The notes: generated by a model not told the origin, from the letters alone. A DNA stretch of 15,852 nucleotides from Alphaproteobacteria bacterium (GCA_017540065.1 JAFYBU010000035.1:1-15852), one strand, 5' to 3'; shown: positions 1 to 6,953, counted from the first letter of the stretch. Numbers and translations: made by a program.

Positions 1-322
1 GCCCCGATTGTACACGTGAACTGGGACAACCGGCATTGATGTTAATTCCATCATAACCATACTCTTTGGCCATTTTAGCGCACAGAGCCATTTGTTTTGG
101 ATCTGATCCACCTATTTGTAAAATCACAGGATGTTCTTCGGGATTGTACTGCAACAACTGATCTGCCTTGCCCAAAATCAAAGCCGGGGCAGCAATCATT
201 TCTGTATAAAGCATAGCATGGTGTGTAATCAGGCGCATAAAATAACGGAAATGTCGATCTGTCCAATCCAACATAGGTGCGATAGAGATTTTTTCCGAAA
301 AAACTTGTTTTTTTGTCATCAT
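1..322 (-). CDS. dusA: tRNA-dihydrouridine synthase DusA, N-terminal part (cut by window edge)
   Basis: Flavin enzyme that reduces uridines 20/20a in the tRNA D-loop to dihydrouridine. The reverse strand translates to 107 residues before the window ends. Visible are the N-terminal TIM-barrel motif IAPMLDWTDRHFRYF (residues 14-28), the LYTEM segment (38-42) typical of the DusA subgroup, and NAGCPSSRVQSG (96-107), whose Cys99 matches the family's catalytic cysteine. The start is one of two adjacent ATGs (322 or 319). No Shine-Dalgarno precedes either, and a -10 hexamer ends 6 bases upstream of the first, which suggests a leaderless message. It is divergent from the DUF3126-queA pair. The C-terminal two thirds lie outside the window. 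Family assignment is firm; the exact start is inferred. Confidence 0.93.
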   Translation of the reverse strand, partial: MMTKKQVFSEKISIAPMLDWTDRHFRYFMRLITHHAMLYTEMIAAPALILGKADQLLQYNPEEHPVILQIGGSDPKQMALCAKMAKEYGYDGININAGCPSSRVQSG

Positions 323-333
323 AAGTATATAAT
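305..333 (+). promoter_or_regulatory. Promoter for DUF3126-queA
   Basis: A perfect -10 hexamer TATAAT (328-333) lies 17 bases after a weak -35 TTGTTT (305-310). Predicted start of transcription is near 340, giving a leader of about 27 bases that carries the Shine-Dalgarno of the DUF3126 gene. The -35 lies inside the dusA coding region on the other strand. Confidence 0.6.
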
Positions 334-334
334 A
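329..334 (-). promoter_or_regulatory. -10 element for dusA, overlapping the opposite -10
   Basis: On the minus strand positions 334-329 read TATTAT, followed by exactly six bases and then the first dusA ATG at 322. Transcription would therefore begin at the start codon. The hexamer shares five base pairs with the plus-strand -10 at 328-333, so one AT-rich element appears to serve both directions. The minus-strand -35 (near 352-357) is poor. Confidence 0.5.
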
Positions 335-366
335 GCATAAAACGAAACAAAATGAAAGGAGCAAAA

Positions 367-588
367 ATGCAACTGACCCCTGAAGAATTGGATAAGATTC
401 AAACCTATTTGCAACAATTATTTTGGAATCCAGAAATCACTTTGCATAAGGGCTCTGGAAACGATTCTCCCGCAGAAGTATATGTCGGAAAAGAATTTAT
501 TGGCGTTGTGTACAAAAACTCAGATGATGGTGAAATTTCCTATGATTGGAATATGTCTATTTTAACAGAAGATATTGAACAATTTTAA
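367..588 (+). CDS. DUF3126 family small protein
   Basis: Small soluble protein of 73 residues with no established function. It resembles the DUF3126 family known from Alphaproteobacteria: an N-terminal helix (TPEELDKIQTYLQQLF) followed by a short beta-rich part with AEVYVGKEFIGVVYK and GEISYDWNMSIL. I chose the ATG at 367 over the one at 352 because AAAGGAG (355-361) sits five bases before it; starting at 352 would place that ribosome site inside the gene. Its TAA stop overlaps the queA ATG by one base (TAATG), so the two are almost certainly co-transcribed and probably translationally coupled. No cysteine cluster, signal peptide or membrane segment is present. Family assignment rests on remembered sequence pattern. 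Confidence 0.8.
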   Translation: MQLTPEELDKIQTYLQQLFWNPEITLHKGSGNDSPAEVYVGKEFIGVVYKNSDDGEISYDWNMSILTEDIEQF

Positions 589-1622
589 TGAAAACATCTG
601 ATTTTGATTTTGATTTACCAGCTGAATTGATTGCAAATGTACCGGCAGATCCTCGAGATTCTGCACGATTGTTGTATATCAATGGTTTTGACGTGACTGA
701 TTTTGGTATGTTGGATTTGCCACGTTTACTAAAACCAACGGATGTATTGGTATTTAATGATACCAAAGTGATACCTGCGCGTCTTTATGGAACAAGTGGT
801 GAAGCAAAAATTGAAATGACCTTATTCAAACAGGTGAATTTATCTACCTGGGAAAGTTTGATTAAAAATGCACGACGTTTACATACTGGTGATAAAATTG
901 ATATTACATCAGATTTTTATGCCACCGTTTTAGATAAAAAAGAAAATGGGGCGGTGGTTGTTCAGTTTAATTATGCTGGGGCAGATTTATTTACCAAATT
1001 ACATGAAGTCGGAACTATGCCGCTTCCGCCTTATATCAAACGCGAACGTGGTGGAAAAGAATCAGATAAAGCCGATTATCAAACCATTTATGCTCGCCAC
1101 GAAGGGGCCGTAGCAGCTCCAACGGCAGGTCTTCATTTTACTGAAAGAGTTTTCAAAGCATTAGATGATAAAGGAATTAAGCGTGAATTTATAACTTTAC
1201 ATGTAGGGGGAGGGACCTTTCTTCCCGTTAAAGAAGAAAATGTGGAAGATCATAAAATGCATGCCGAATATGGTGTTATTACCCCAGAAGTAGCTGACAG
1301 ATTAAATCATTATAAGAATGAAGGTCGACGCATTGTCCCCGTGGGAACAACGTCTTTACGTCTTTTGGAATCAGCTGCAGATGAAAAAGGAATTCTTCAT
1401 CCTTTCGCCAAAGAAACGGCTATTTTTATTACACCGGGATACAAATTTAAGTTCTCGGATGCTTTATTCACCAATTTTCATACGCCTCAATCTACTTTAT
1501 TTATGTTGGTGTCAGCTTTTGCTGGAATAGATGAAATGCGTTCTGCATACAAACACGCCGTAGAAAAAAAGTATCGTTTTTTTTCCTACGGCGATGCCTG
1601 TTTAATCGAAAAAAAGAACTGA
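588..1622 (+). CDS. queA: S-adenosylmethionine:tRNA ribosyltransferase-isomerase QueA
   Basis: Cytosolic enzyme that transfers and isomerises the ribosyl part of SAM onto preQ1 in the wobble position of GUN-anticodon tRNAs, forming epoxyqueuosine in queuosine synthesis. At 344 residues it has the usual family length. Seen in order are DPRDSARLL (21-29), VFNDTKVIPARLYG, GAVAAPTAGLHF (near 173-184), LHVGGGTFLPV, HKMHAEYGVIT, PVGTTSLRLLES (near 250), FHTPQSTLFMLVSAFAG (near 297) and the C-terminal YRFFSYGDACLI, all QueA hallmarks. The ATG overlaps the stop of the upstream DUF3126 gene and has no good Shine-Dalgarno of its own, so translation probably depends on re-initiation. Its TGA stop abuts the stop of the convergent DUF1189-like gene with no spacer. 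A long inverted repeat lies in its last 70 bases. Confidence 0.97.
   Translation: MKTSDFDFDLPAELIANVPADPRDSARLLYINGFDVTDFGMLDLPRLLKPTDVLVFNDTKVIPARLYGTSGEAKIEMTLFKQVNLSTWESLIKNARRLHTGDKIDITSDFYATVLDKKENGAVVVQFNYAGADLFTKLHEVGTMPLPPYIKRERGGKESDKADYQTIYARHEGAVAAPTAGLHFTERVFKALDDKGIKREFITLHVGGGTFLPVKEENVEDHKMHAEYGVITPEVADRLNHYKNEGRRIVPVGTTSLRLLESAADEKGILHPFAKETAIFITPGYKFKFSDALFTNFHTPQSTLFMLVSAFAGIDEMRSAYKHAVEKKYRFFSYGDACLIEKKN
1556..1593. repeat. Near-perfect inverted repeat inside the 3' end of queA
   Basis: Bases 1556-1563 (CGCCGTAG) pair with 1586-1593 (CTACGGCG), and seven A (1564-1570) pair with seven T (1578-1584). One C is bulged and the loop is about seven bases, so the stem has about 15 pairs. 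It lies 30 bases before the queA stop, and on the other strand 30 bases past the stop of the DUF1189-like gene. There is no U-run after the stem in either direction, so it is not a textbook intrinsic terminator, but it may mark or protect mRNA 3' ends at this zero-gap convergent junction. Confidence 0.55.
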
Positions 1623-2360
1623 TTATTTCTTTTTCTTTTGTTCTTTTACCTCTCCGTTGTTTTCGCGAATTCCGTAAAGAATCAACAAAACTAACAAAAT
1701 TGTTATCAGTAATTGAACAAGCATTGGATATGTACCTCCGCCTAAAGAATATCCCAAAATACTCATAATAATGTCAATTAACAATATAACAATTGTTGAA
1801 AAACTGGCTGAACGCCAAACAGCTCCTTTATTTAATTGGAAACGGCAAATTTTAGCGATAAGCGCTGAAATTCCGACAACGACCAAGTAAAAGAGAGATA
1901 AAATAACAAAGTAAAAGAGCCCCCATATAACAGGTACCCAAAAGGCAATGCTGCGGATTATTTTTATCAACAAATCCGGAGTAATGGTCATTGTATTTGC
2001 CAATGAAAAATTTCTTTGAATTACCCCGTTTGAAACGATAGAGAAGTTTTTCCGTGTCAAATAAAAGCCATTAGCAGAAAGTGGAGATACGCTATCTCGA
2101 TCCGATTGTAAATAAAAAATGGGTTGATTGCTGAAAGTATAAACGTTGTTTGCATTAGCGGGTTCCGTGACAATCCCATCTTGAATAACAATAGTTGGAA
2201 GTTGTTCAATAAAAGCGTTTAAATCAGCGTTTTGGGGTAATTCTTTAATTGAATAATGGGCCAGCCCCCAAGTTAAAAGAGCAATAATTGCGGAAAAGGC
2301 AAAAATAGCTTTCAAACCGCGTCCTTTACCTTGTTTAAAATAACTAATTAATTTATTCAT
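1623..2360 (-). CDS. DUF1189-like integral membrane protein
   Basis: Membrane protein of 245 residues, resembling the DUF1189 family; function unknown. A hydrophobic segment at 17-35 is followed by an extracytoplasmic-looking stretch of about 100 residues containing LPTIVIQDGIV (54-64) and GFYLTRKNFSIV (98-109). A hydrophobic block at 136-170 (one long or two short segments) and further segments near 186-206 and 211-231 follow. The tail is strongly basic and ends in five near-consecutive lysines. The start has AAAGGAG six bases upstream, and a TTGACA promoter lies before it, so it is probably transcribed alone. The stop touches that of queA. The 1-TM / soluble loop / 3-4-TM layout fits the family, but the assignment is by pattern only. 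Confidence 0.65.
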   Translation of the reverse strand: MNKLISYFKQGKGRGLKAIFAFSAIIALLTWGLAHYSIKELPQNADLNAFIEQLPTIVIQDGIVTEPANANNVYTFSNQPIFYLQSDRDSVSPLSANGFYLTRKNFSIVSNGVIQRNFSLANTMTITPDLLIKIIRSIAFWVPVIWGLFYFVILSLFYLVVVGISALIAKICRFQLNKGAVWRSASFSTIVILLIDIIMSILGYSLGGGTYPMLVQLLITILLVLLILYGIRENNGEVKEQKKKK

Positions 2361-2385
2361 ATTTGTCTCCTTTGTTAAATTCCAC

Positions 2386-2417
2386 TTTATAAAAAGCTTT
2401 TTTTATGGTTTTGTCAA
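2386..2417 (-). promoter_or_regulatory. Promoter for the DUF1189-like gene
   Basis: A consensus -35 TTGACA reads on the minus strand at 2417-2412. The -10 region is 2394-2386, with TTTTAT at 17-base spacing and TATAAA overlapping it slightly further downstream. It lies in the 92-base gap between pfkA and the DUF1189-like gene. Confidence 0.6.
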
Positions 2418-2452
2418 GTCCCTTTAGGAAAATTCCTCCCCCTTGAAAGGTC

Positions 2453-3532
2453 TTATTCCCCAACATAAATTCCTAATTGACGGGCAAAACGTACCATTTC
2501 TCCATTCGGGTCAACTGGAGAATTACCAATTTTCAGTGCTTCTTCCAATGAAATATCAGTTGTTTTTGAATTTCTATGAACGACAACACGATTTGTCTTG
2601 TTTTGTGCCAATAATTCCACAGCATGAACACCAAAACCTGAAGCTAAAATCCGATCTACAGCCACCGGATTACCTGAACGTTGAATGTGGCCCAGAATAT
2701 TTCCGCGGACATTGAAGCCATCCTTTGATAAACGTTCGACAAAATACTCGGAAATTCCTCCAAAAGTTCTGCCGTTCGTTGCAAAAGAATTTTTCCCTTC
2801 CGGAGATTTAATTCCTTCAGCCACGACGACTAAAGAATGGGTACAACCTTTTTCACGCATCTTTTTCAGTTTATTCAAAACACCTTCGTAGGTGTATGGA
2901 ATTTCTGGAATAAGTGCAACATCAGCAAAACCGGCAATGGCAGATTCCAAAGCTAAATGGCCGGCTCCACGTCCCATAACTTCCACAACCATGACGCGTT
3001 GATGTGAACCTGCGGTCGTATTCAGTTTGTCCAAAGCATCTGTCACAACTGTTCTGGCGGTGGCAAAACCAATGGCTAAATCTGTTCCTGGGGCATCATT
3101 ATCAATTGTTTTGGGAATGCCAACCATGGCAACACCCGCTGCTTGGCAATAACGGCTGACTATATTCATGGAACCATCTCCACCTATAACAACCAACGCC
3201 TCCAACTTTAATTCTTCCACACCAGCCTTAAAACGTTTGATAATTTCTTCATCAGACAGCTTCTCTGTCTTTCCGTTTGTTGTCGGAAAAACATTCGGAT
3301 TCCCTTGATTTGTTGTCCCCAACATTGTTCCACCCAATGTAGCAAAAGGAAATTCAAATTCTGCTAAAGTCATTTTATGATAGGCCAATGGACGCAAAAT
3401 CAATCCGTTTGTTGCATTATGAATTCCATAAACTTCCCAACCGCGTTCAATAGCACTGAAAACGACAGAACGAATGGCAGCATTTAATCCTGAACAATCA
3501 CCACCACTTGTTAAAATACCAATTCTTTTCAT
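2453..3532 (-). CDS. pfkA: 6-phosphofructokinase, PfkA family (group III-like)
   Basis: Cytosolic glycolytic enzyme converting fructose 6-phosphate to fructose 1,6-bisphosphate, 359 residues. Seen are the N-terminal loop SGGDCSGLNAAIR (9-21), the phosphoryl-donor loop GGDGS (117-121), PKTIDND (140-146) with Asp144 as the expected catalytic base, VMGRGAG (185-191), PEIPYTYE (209-216) and LGHIQRSG (280-287). The donor-site residues are mixed: Gly120 is typical of ATP enzymes, whereas Lys141 in PKTIDND is typical of PPi-dependent and group III enzymes. ATP is more likely because the glycine position is regarded as decisive, but donor and reversibility are not settled. The start has AAAGGA upstream and the gene has its own strong promoter. 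Many Alphaproteobacteria lack PFK and use the Entner-Doudoroff route, so it suggests a fermentative, glycolytic lifestyle. Confidence 0.92.
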   Translation of the reverse strand: MKRIGILTSGGDCSGLNAAIRSVVFSAIERGWEVYGIHNATNGLILRPLAYHKMTLAEFEFPFATLGGTMLGTTNQGNPNVFPTTNGKTEKLSDEEIIKRFKAGVEELKLEALVVIGGDGSMNIVSRYCQAAGVAMVGIPKTIDNDAPGTDLAIGFATARTVVTDALDKLNTTAGSHQRVMVVEVMGRGAGHLALESAIAGFADVALIPEIPYTYEGVLNKLKKMREKGCTHSLVVVAEGIKSPEGKNSFATNGRTFGGISEYFVERLSKDGFNVRGNILGHIQRSGNPVAVDRILASGFGVHAVELLAQNKTNRVVVHRNSKTTDISLEEALKIGNSPVDPNGEMVRFARQLGIYVGE

Positions 3533-3560
3533 AATATTCCTTTCTTTTTTTGTGCTCTCT

Positions 3561-3588
3561 ATTATAAGTGTTTTGAAATTTTTTACAA
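3561..3588 (-). promoter_or_regulatory. Promoter for pfkA
   Basis: On the minus strand a perfect -10 TATAAT (3566-3561) lies 16 bases after TTGTAA (3588-3583). Transcription would begin near 3554, just upstream of the AAAGGA ribosome site. It fills the short gap after the lptB stop, so pfkA can be expressed independently of the Lpt operon. Confidence 0.7.
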
Positions 3589-3599
3589 GTTTTTTTATT

Positions 3600-4334
3600 T
3601 TATAAAGAGAAATTTTTTCCTAAATAAGTTTTTTTAACCTTTTCATCTGAAATAATTTCTTTTGGTGTCCCGCATTTTAAAACGACGCCATCATGTAAAA
3701 TATAAGCCCTGTCTACAATACCCAAAGTTTCTCGTACGTTGTGATCTGTAATAAGAACACCGATTCCTCTGTTTTTTAATTGTCCCACCAAATCTTTAAT
3801 ATCACTGACAGCAATAGGATCAATACCAGCCAAAGGTTCATCCAATAAAATAAAAGAAGGATGCCCCGCCAAGGCTCTGGCGATTTCCAGACGTCGTCTT
3901 TCTCCACCGGATAATGCGCGCGAGGGAGAATGACGTAAATGTTCAATTGAAAATTCCTTTAATAATATATCTAATTCTTGTTCAATTTTATCATGATTTT
4001 TTTCATTTAACTGTAAAACAGAACGAATGTTGTCGGCTACATTCAAACCGCGAAAGATGGAAGCTTCCTGGGGTAAATAACCAATTCCCATTCTGGCACG
4101 CCGATAGACAGGGAAGTGTGTAATATCTACTCCGTCCAGTAAAACTTGGCCTTTGTTTGGGAAAATCAAGCCTGTTACACAATAAAAACAAGTTGTTTTT
4201 CCTGCACCGTTCGGCCCCAAAAGACCTATGGCTTCTCCCTTTTTAACGGACAATGAAACATCTTTCAAAACGGTACGTTTTTTATAACTGATGCTGATAT
4301 TTTTGATTTCTAAACCGGTTTCCTCTTTAATCAT
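3600..4334 (-). CDS. lptB: LPS export ABC transporter ATPase LptB
   Basis: Cytoplasmic ATPase that with LptF/LptG extracts LPS from the inner membrane and pushes it along the LptC-LptA bridge. The 244 residues carry every ABC motif: Walker A GPNGAGKTT (40-48), Q-loop GYLPQEASIF (Gln89), signature LSGGERRRLEIARAL (141-155), Walker B FILLDEP with Glu166, DPIAV (172-176) and the switch His198 in ITDHN. GYLPQEASIFRGLNV and LLDEPLAGIDP are highly typical of LptB rather than of LivF/LivG relatives. Its ATG overlaps the TGA of the lptC-lptA gene (ATGA), with AAAGGGG upstream, so it is translationally coupled to its bridge partner. It ends the minus-strand operon; no clear terminator follows. LptF, LptG and LptD are not in the window. 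Confidence 0.97.
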   Translation of the reverse strand: MIKEETGLEIKNISISYKKRTVLKDVSLSVKKGEAIGLLGPNGAGKTTCFYCVTGLIFPNKGQVLLDGVDITHFPVYRRARMGIGYLPQEASIFRGLNVADNIRSVLQLNEKNHDKIEQELDILLKEFSIEHLRHSPSRALSGGERRRLEIARALAGHPSFILLDEPLAGIDPIAVSDIKDLVGQLKNRGIGVLITDHNVRETLGIVDRAYILHDGVVLKCGTPKEIISDEKVKKTYLGKNFSL

Positions 4335-5341
4335 TTTTTTGCCCCTTTAAGTTGTGTTGGAATTAATTGTCCCTTAATACGTCCGGAAGATTTTAAATCA
4401 CTTTCTCCCGACATCAGATCCAAATTTGCTTTATCTCCCTTTACTACATTATCTCCCTGTGATAAAACGACATTTCCTTCCATAAACATCTTTCTTGTTG
4501 CAGGATAATAAGTTCCCTTATCCCCAGTCATTTTTTGTTTTCCATTATCAACAGAAACATTACCTGTTGCAACAACCTTTTCAACTTTGTTGTTTTTATT
4601 GTCCGTATAATAAGCAATCATTTTATCGGATTTTAAAATGTTTCCTTGGTGATAAACAGTTGTTTTACCTAAAGTTGTTAATGTTTTTTTGACTTGATCA
4701 ATTTGTCCTCCTTCGGGAGAAGAAATTTTAATTTTTTCTTTTCCCTGATTGATTAAGGATTGAACCTGCTTTTTAAATAAAATCAGATTCCCTTTATCTG
4801 CCAACCAAAGACCTTTTGCTGTCAAAGAACCTGCAGATCCTGTTATAGAAACGTCTTCATCGGAATCAGCTGTTCCTTTGGTATAATCGCAAGTAACTTT
4901 GCTGGTAATTGCTTTATAACCAGAAGAGGAGGTTACGCTAATTTTATCTTCAAAAAATACGGTTTCTTTGTCCTGAAAAATCAGAGCATAGGGGCTTTTA
5001 ATTGTTAATGTCTCTTTTGTGGACGTTTGATAAGTTGCAACAGGATTTTCCATTCGCAACTGATGTGTAGCGGGATCAATTTCCTTTATAATCGGGGAGG
5101 TCAAGGACATAGGCATTTTTTTGGTGTTTAATCCGAAAAAACGAATATTTTCCATGTCCATTTTGGCTCCCTTTTGAGAAGAGTCTGAAGCGCTTACTAA
5201 AGAAAAAGATTCACTCTGCTTTTTAAAAACAGGCCAAACAACAATAAGGGTCGTTAAAAGAAATGCAAAAACAGGCAAAGTACGTTTTGTAATTAAAACG
5301 CGTCGTGTGTGTTTTTGTAACTGATTAAATCTTCTCAGCAC
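4331..5341 (-). CDS. LptC-LptA fusion, LPS transport periplasmic bridge
   Basis: Predicted inner-membrane-anchored periplasmic protein of 336 residues that appears to join LptC and LptA in one chain. Residues 1-22 are basic and 23-39 form one membrane segment. Residues 62-197 look like LptC: MENIRFFGLNTKKMPM, then beta-rich repeats ending DVSITGSAGSLTAKGLWLAD. Residues 203-318 look like LptA (OstA-like): TTLGKTTVYHQGNILKSDKM (222-241), KVEKVVATGNVSV (252-264), TGDKGTYYPATRKMFMEGNV (272-291) and NVVKGDKANLDLMSGESDL (298-316). The length is close to an LptC plus a mature LptA without signal peptide. Start is GTG at 5341 with GGGAG seven bases upstream, overlapping the kdsD TAG; no internal Met start or signal sequence precedes the LptA part. 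kdsD upstream and lptB downstream fit the usual kdsD-lptC-lptA-lptB order. A long LptC alone is the alternative reading. Confidence 0.82.
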   Translation of the reverse strand: MLRRFNQLQKHTRRVLITKRTLPVFAFLLTTLIVVWPVFKKQSESFSLVSASDSSQKGAKMDMENIRFFGLNTKKMPMSLTSPIIKEIDPATHQLRMENPVATYQTSTKETLTIKSPYALIFQDKETVFFEDKISVTSSSGYKAITSKVTCDYTKGTADSDEDVSITGSAGSLTAKGLWLADKGNLILFKKQVQSLINQGKEKIKISSPEGGQIDQVKKTLTTLGKTTVYHQGNILKSDKMIAYYTDNKNNKVEKVVATGNVSVDNGKQKMTGDKGTYYPATRKMFMEGNVVLSQGDNVVKGDKANLDLMSGESDLKSSGRIKGQLIPTQLKGAKK

Positions 5342-6312
5342 TAAGCAACTCCCGCTTGTAATAAGTGGTGCATATGAATTAAACCAACGGGCTTTTTATC
5401 GTTATCGATGACAAAAATATTGGTAATTTTTTTTGTATGCATGATATTTAACGCTGCAGAACCCAAAAGATCGCCGAAAATAGTTGTTGGGGTAGGATTC
5501 ATAACTTCATCAACCTTTTTATTCATTAAATCTGAAGTCATATGACGACGCAAGTCGCCGTCTGTAATCATACCGATTAAATGACCTTCTGTATCTAAAA
5601 TTCCCAAACAACCCAACATCTTTTTAGACATTATCAACACGGCCTCAGACATTTTCATTCCTGAAGGAGCCGTCGGAATGGCATCTCCTTTAGCCATAAT
5701 ATCTTGAACTTTGACCAAAATATTTCCCAATTTTCCGCCGGGATGACGATCATGATAAAGCTCTGTTGTGAAACCACGCATATTCATTAAAGCCACAGTC
5801 AAGGCATCTCCCATGGCCAAAGTCGATATCATGGAAGTTGTGGGTGCCATATTAAAAGGACATGCCTCCGGAGCTTCTTTTTTGTTCGGAATTCTTAAAA
5901 CAATATCTGCGGCTTTACCCAATGTACTTTCTGGAACACTGGTAACGGCTACTAAAGAAATACCAAAACGACGTGTGTAATTAATAATGTCAAACAATTC
6001 CTTACTTTCACCCGAATTAGAAAGACACAAAACCAAGTCTTCCTTTGTCAACATTCCCAAATCACCATGGCTTGCTTCAGCCGGATGAACGAAAAAGGCC
6101 GGAGTTCCTGTGCTGGCCAAAGAAGCTGCAATTTTTTTACCGATATGTCCAGGTTTTCCCATGCCGGAAACAATGACACGACCTTTCAAGGAAAAGATCT
6201 TTTGGACAGCTTTGACAAAGTTATCATCCACATTTTGAATCATCAATTCTAATGCTTTTTTTTCTGCATTTAGGGTATGAACAGCACTTTCCTTAATTTC
6301 TTCTGGTGTCAT
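5341..6312 (-). CDS. kdsD: Arabinose-5-phosphate isomerase KdsD (KpsF/GutQ family)
   Basis: Interconverts ribulose 5-phosphate and arabinose 5-phosphate, the first step to Kdo for LPS. The 323 residues hold an N-terminal SIS sugar-isomerase domain (about 35-180) and two CBS domains (about 203-265 and 268-323). Seen are SGMGKPGHIGKK (49-60, Lys53), STGTPAFFVHPAEASHGDLGM (67-87), LSNSGESKE (97-105, Glu102) and HPGGKLG (190-196, His190), which match catalytic residues of the family. I chose the ATG at 6312 because AAGGAG lies six bases upstream; an in-frame ATG at 6357 would run into the rnd coding end and lacks a ribosome site. Its Shine-Dalgarno abuts the rnd stop, and its TAG overlaps the GTG of the fusion gene, placing Kdo synthesis in one transcript with LPS export. 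Confidence 0.96.
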   Translation of the reverse strand: MTPEEIKESAVHTLNAEKKALELMIQNVDDNFVKAVQKIFSLKGRVIVSGMGKPGHIGKKIAASLASTGTPAFFVHPAEASHGDLGMLTKEDLVLCLSNSGESKELFDIINYTRRFGISLVAVTSVPESTLGKAADIVLRIPNKKEAPEACPFNMAPTTSMISTLAMGDALTVALMNMRGFTTELYHDRHPGGKLGNILVKVQDIMAKGDAIPTAPSGMKMSEAVLIMSKKMLGCLGILDTEGHLIGMITDGDLRRHMTSDLMNKKVDEVMNPTPTTIFGDLLGSAALNIMHTKKITNIFVIDNDKKPVGLIHMHHLLQAGVA

Positions 6313-6325
6313 TTTTTTCTCCTTC

Positions 6326-6934
6326 TTAATGATGTGAAAATAAATCGGGTTCTGCATAACCCAAAATATCTAACTCAGCGCGAGTACTCAAAAATTGAAA
6401 ACAATCAAGGGCTAAAGAAAAACGTTTTTGTTCTTTTAATTTCTTATCTAAAATAGCCTTTAAGGCATGCAAATACATCACATCGTTAGCTGCATAATGA
6501 ATTTGTTCGGGGGATAATTCTTTTTTTGTCCAATCAGAACATTGTTGTTCTTTATCCAGTTGAATTTGTAAATAATCCTCACACAAATTTTTCAAAGAAT
6601 GTTTTGCATCCGGCCGAACCAACTTATCTGCAATTTTTGTACAATAAATAGGATTGACATCTACGCCCAAAGCAACTTTCAATTTTGCGACATCAAAACG
6701 CGCAAAATGGAATATTTTTAAAATTTTTGGATTTGTAAGCAATTTTTTTAAATTAGGGCAGGGTATTTTATCATGTATTCGAACCAACCAAGCATTTCCT
6801 TTTCCATCACCGATTTGTACCAAGCACAATCTATCATTTATAATATCAAGTCCTGTTGTTTCACTGTCAATGGCAACAGATTTTGGCCATTTAAGGTTAT
6901 CGGGCAAATCTCCTTCATAAACAAAAATATGCAT
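6326..6934 (-). CDS. Ribonuclease D-like 3'-5' exonuclease
   Basis: Short DEDDy-type 3'-5' exonuclease of 202 residues, expected to trim structured RNA 3' ends. Exo I is AIDSETTGLD (21-30, Asp23 and Glu25), Exo II is FHFARFDVAKL (75-85, Asp81), and Exo III is HYAANDVMYL (146-155, Tyr147 and Asp151), so all four metal ligands and the tyrosine are present. It lacks the HRDC domains of E. coli RNase D, as is common for the short alphaproteobacterial version. Start at 6934 is preceded by AAAAAAGGAG; the longer reading from 6982 adds residues with no ribosome site and overlaps the promoter. It heads the transcript that continues into kdsD 13 bases downstream. Confidence 0.88.
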   Translation of the reverse strand: MHIFVYEGDLPDNLKWPKSVAIDSETTGLDIINDRLCLVQIGDGKGNAWLVRIHDKIPCPNLKKLLTNPKILKIFHFARFDVAKLKVALGVDVNPIYCTKIADKLVRPDAKHSLKNLCEDYLQIQLDKEQQCSDWTKKELSPEQIHYAANDVMYLHALKAILDKKLKEQKRFSLALDCFQFLSTRAELDILGYAEPDLFSHH

Positions 6935-6953
6935 TTTTACTCCTTTTTTACTT

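Noticed and set aside
75..350. Minus-strand open frame of 91 codons overlapping dusA
   Set aside because: It is a frame-shifted shadow of the true dusA frame, which shows conserved family motifs; this frame has no ribosome site and no recognisable domain.
352..366. Upstream ATG for the DUF3126 gene
   Set aside because: The AAAGGAG ribosome site lies between this ATG and the one at 367, so the later start is far more likely.
2414..2446. Inverted repeat TCAAG...CTTGA with inner AGGAA/TTCCT as a pfkA terminator
   Set aside because: Arms are only five bases each, split by an unpaired interior, and no U-run follows on the minus strand.
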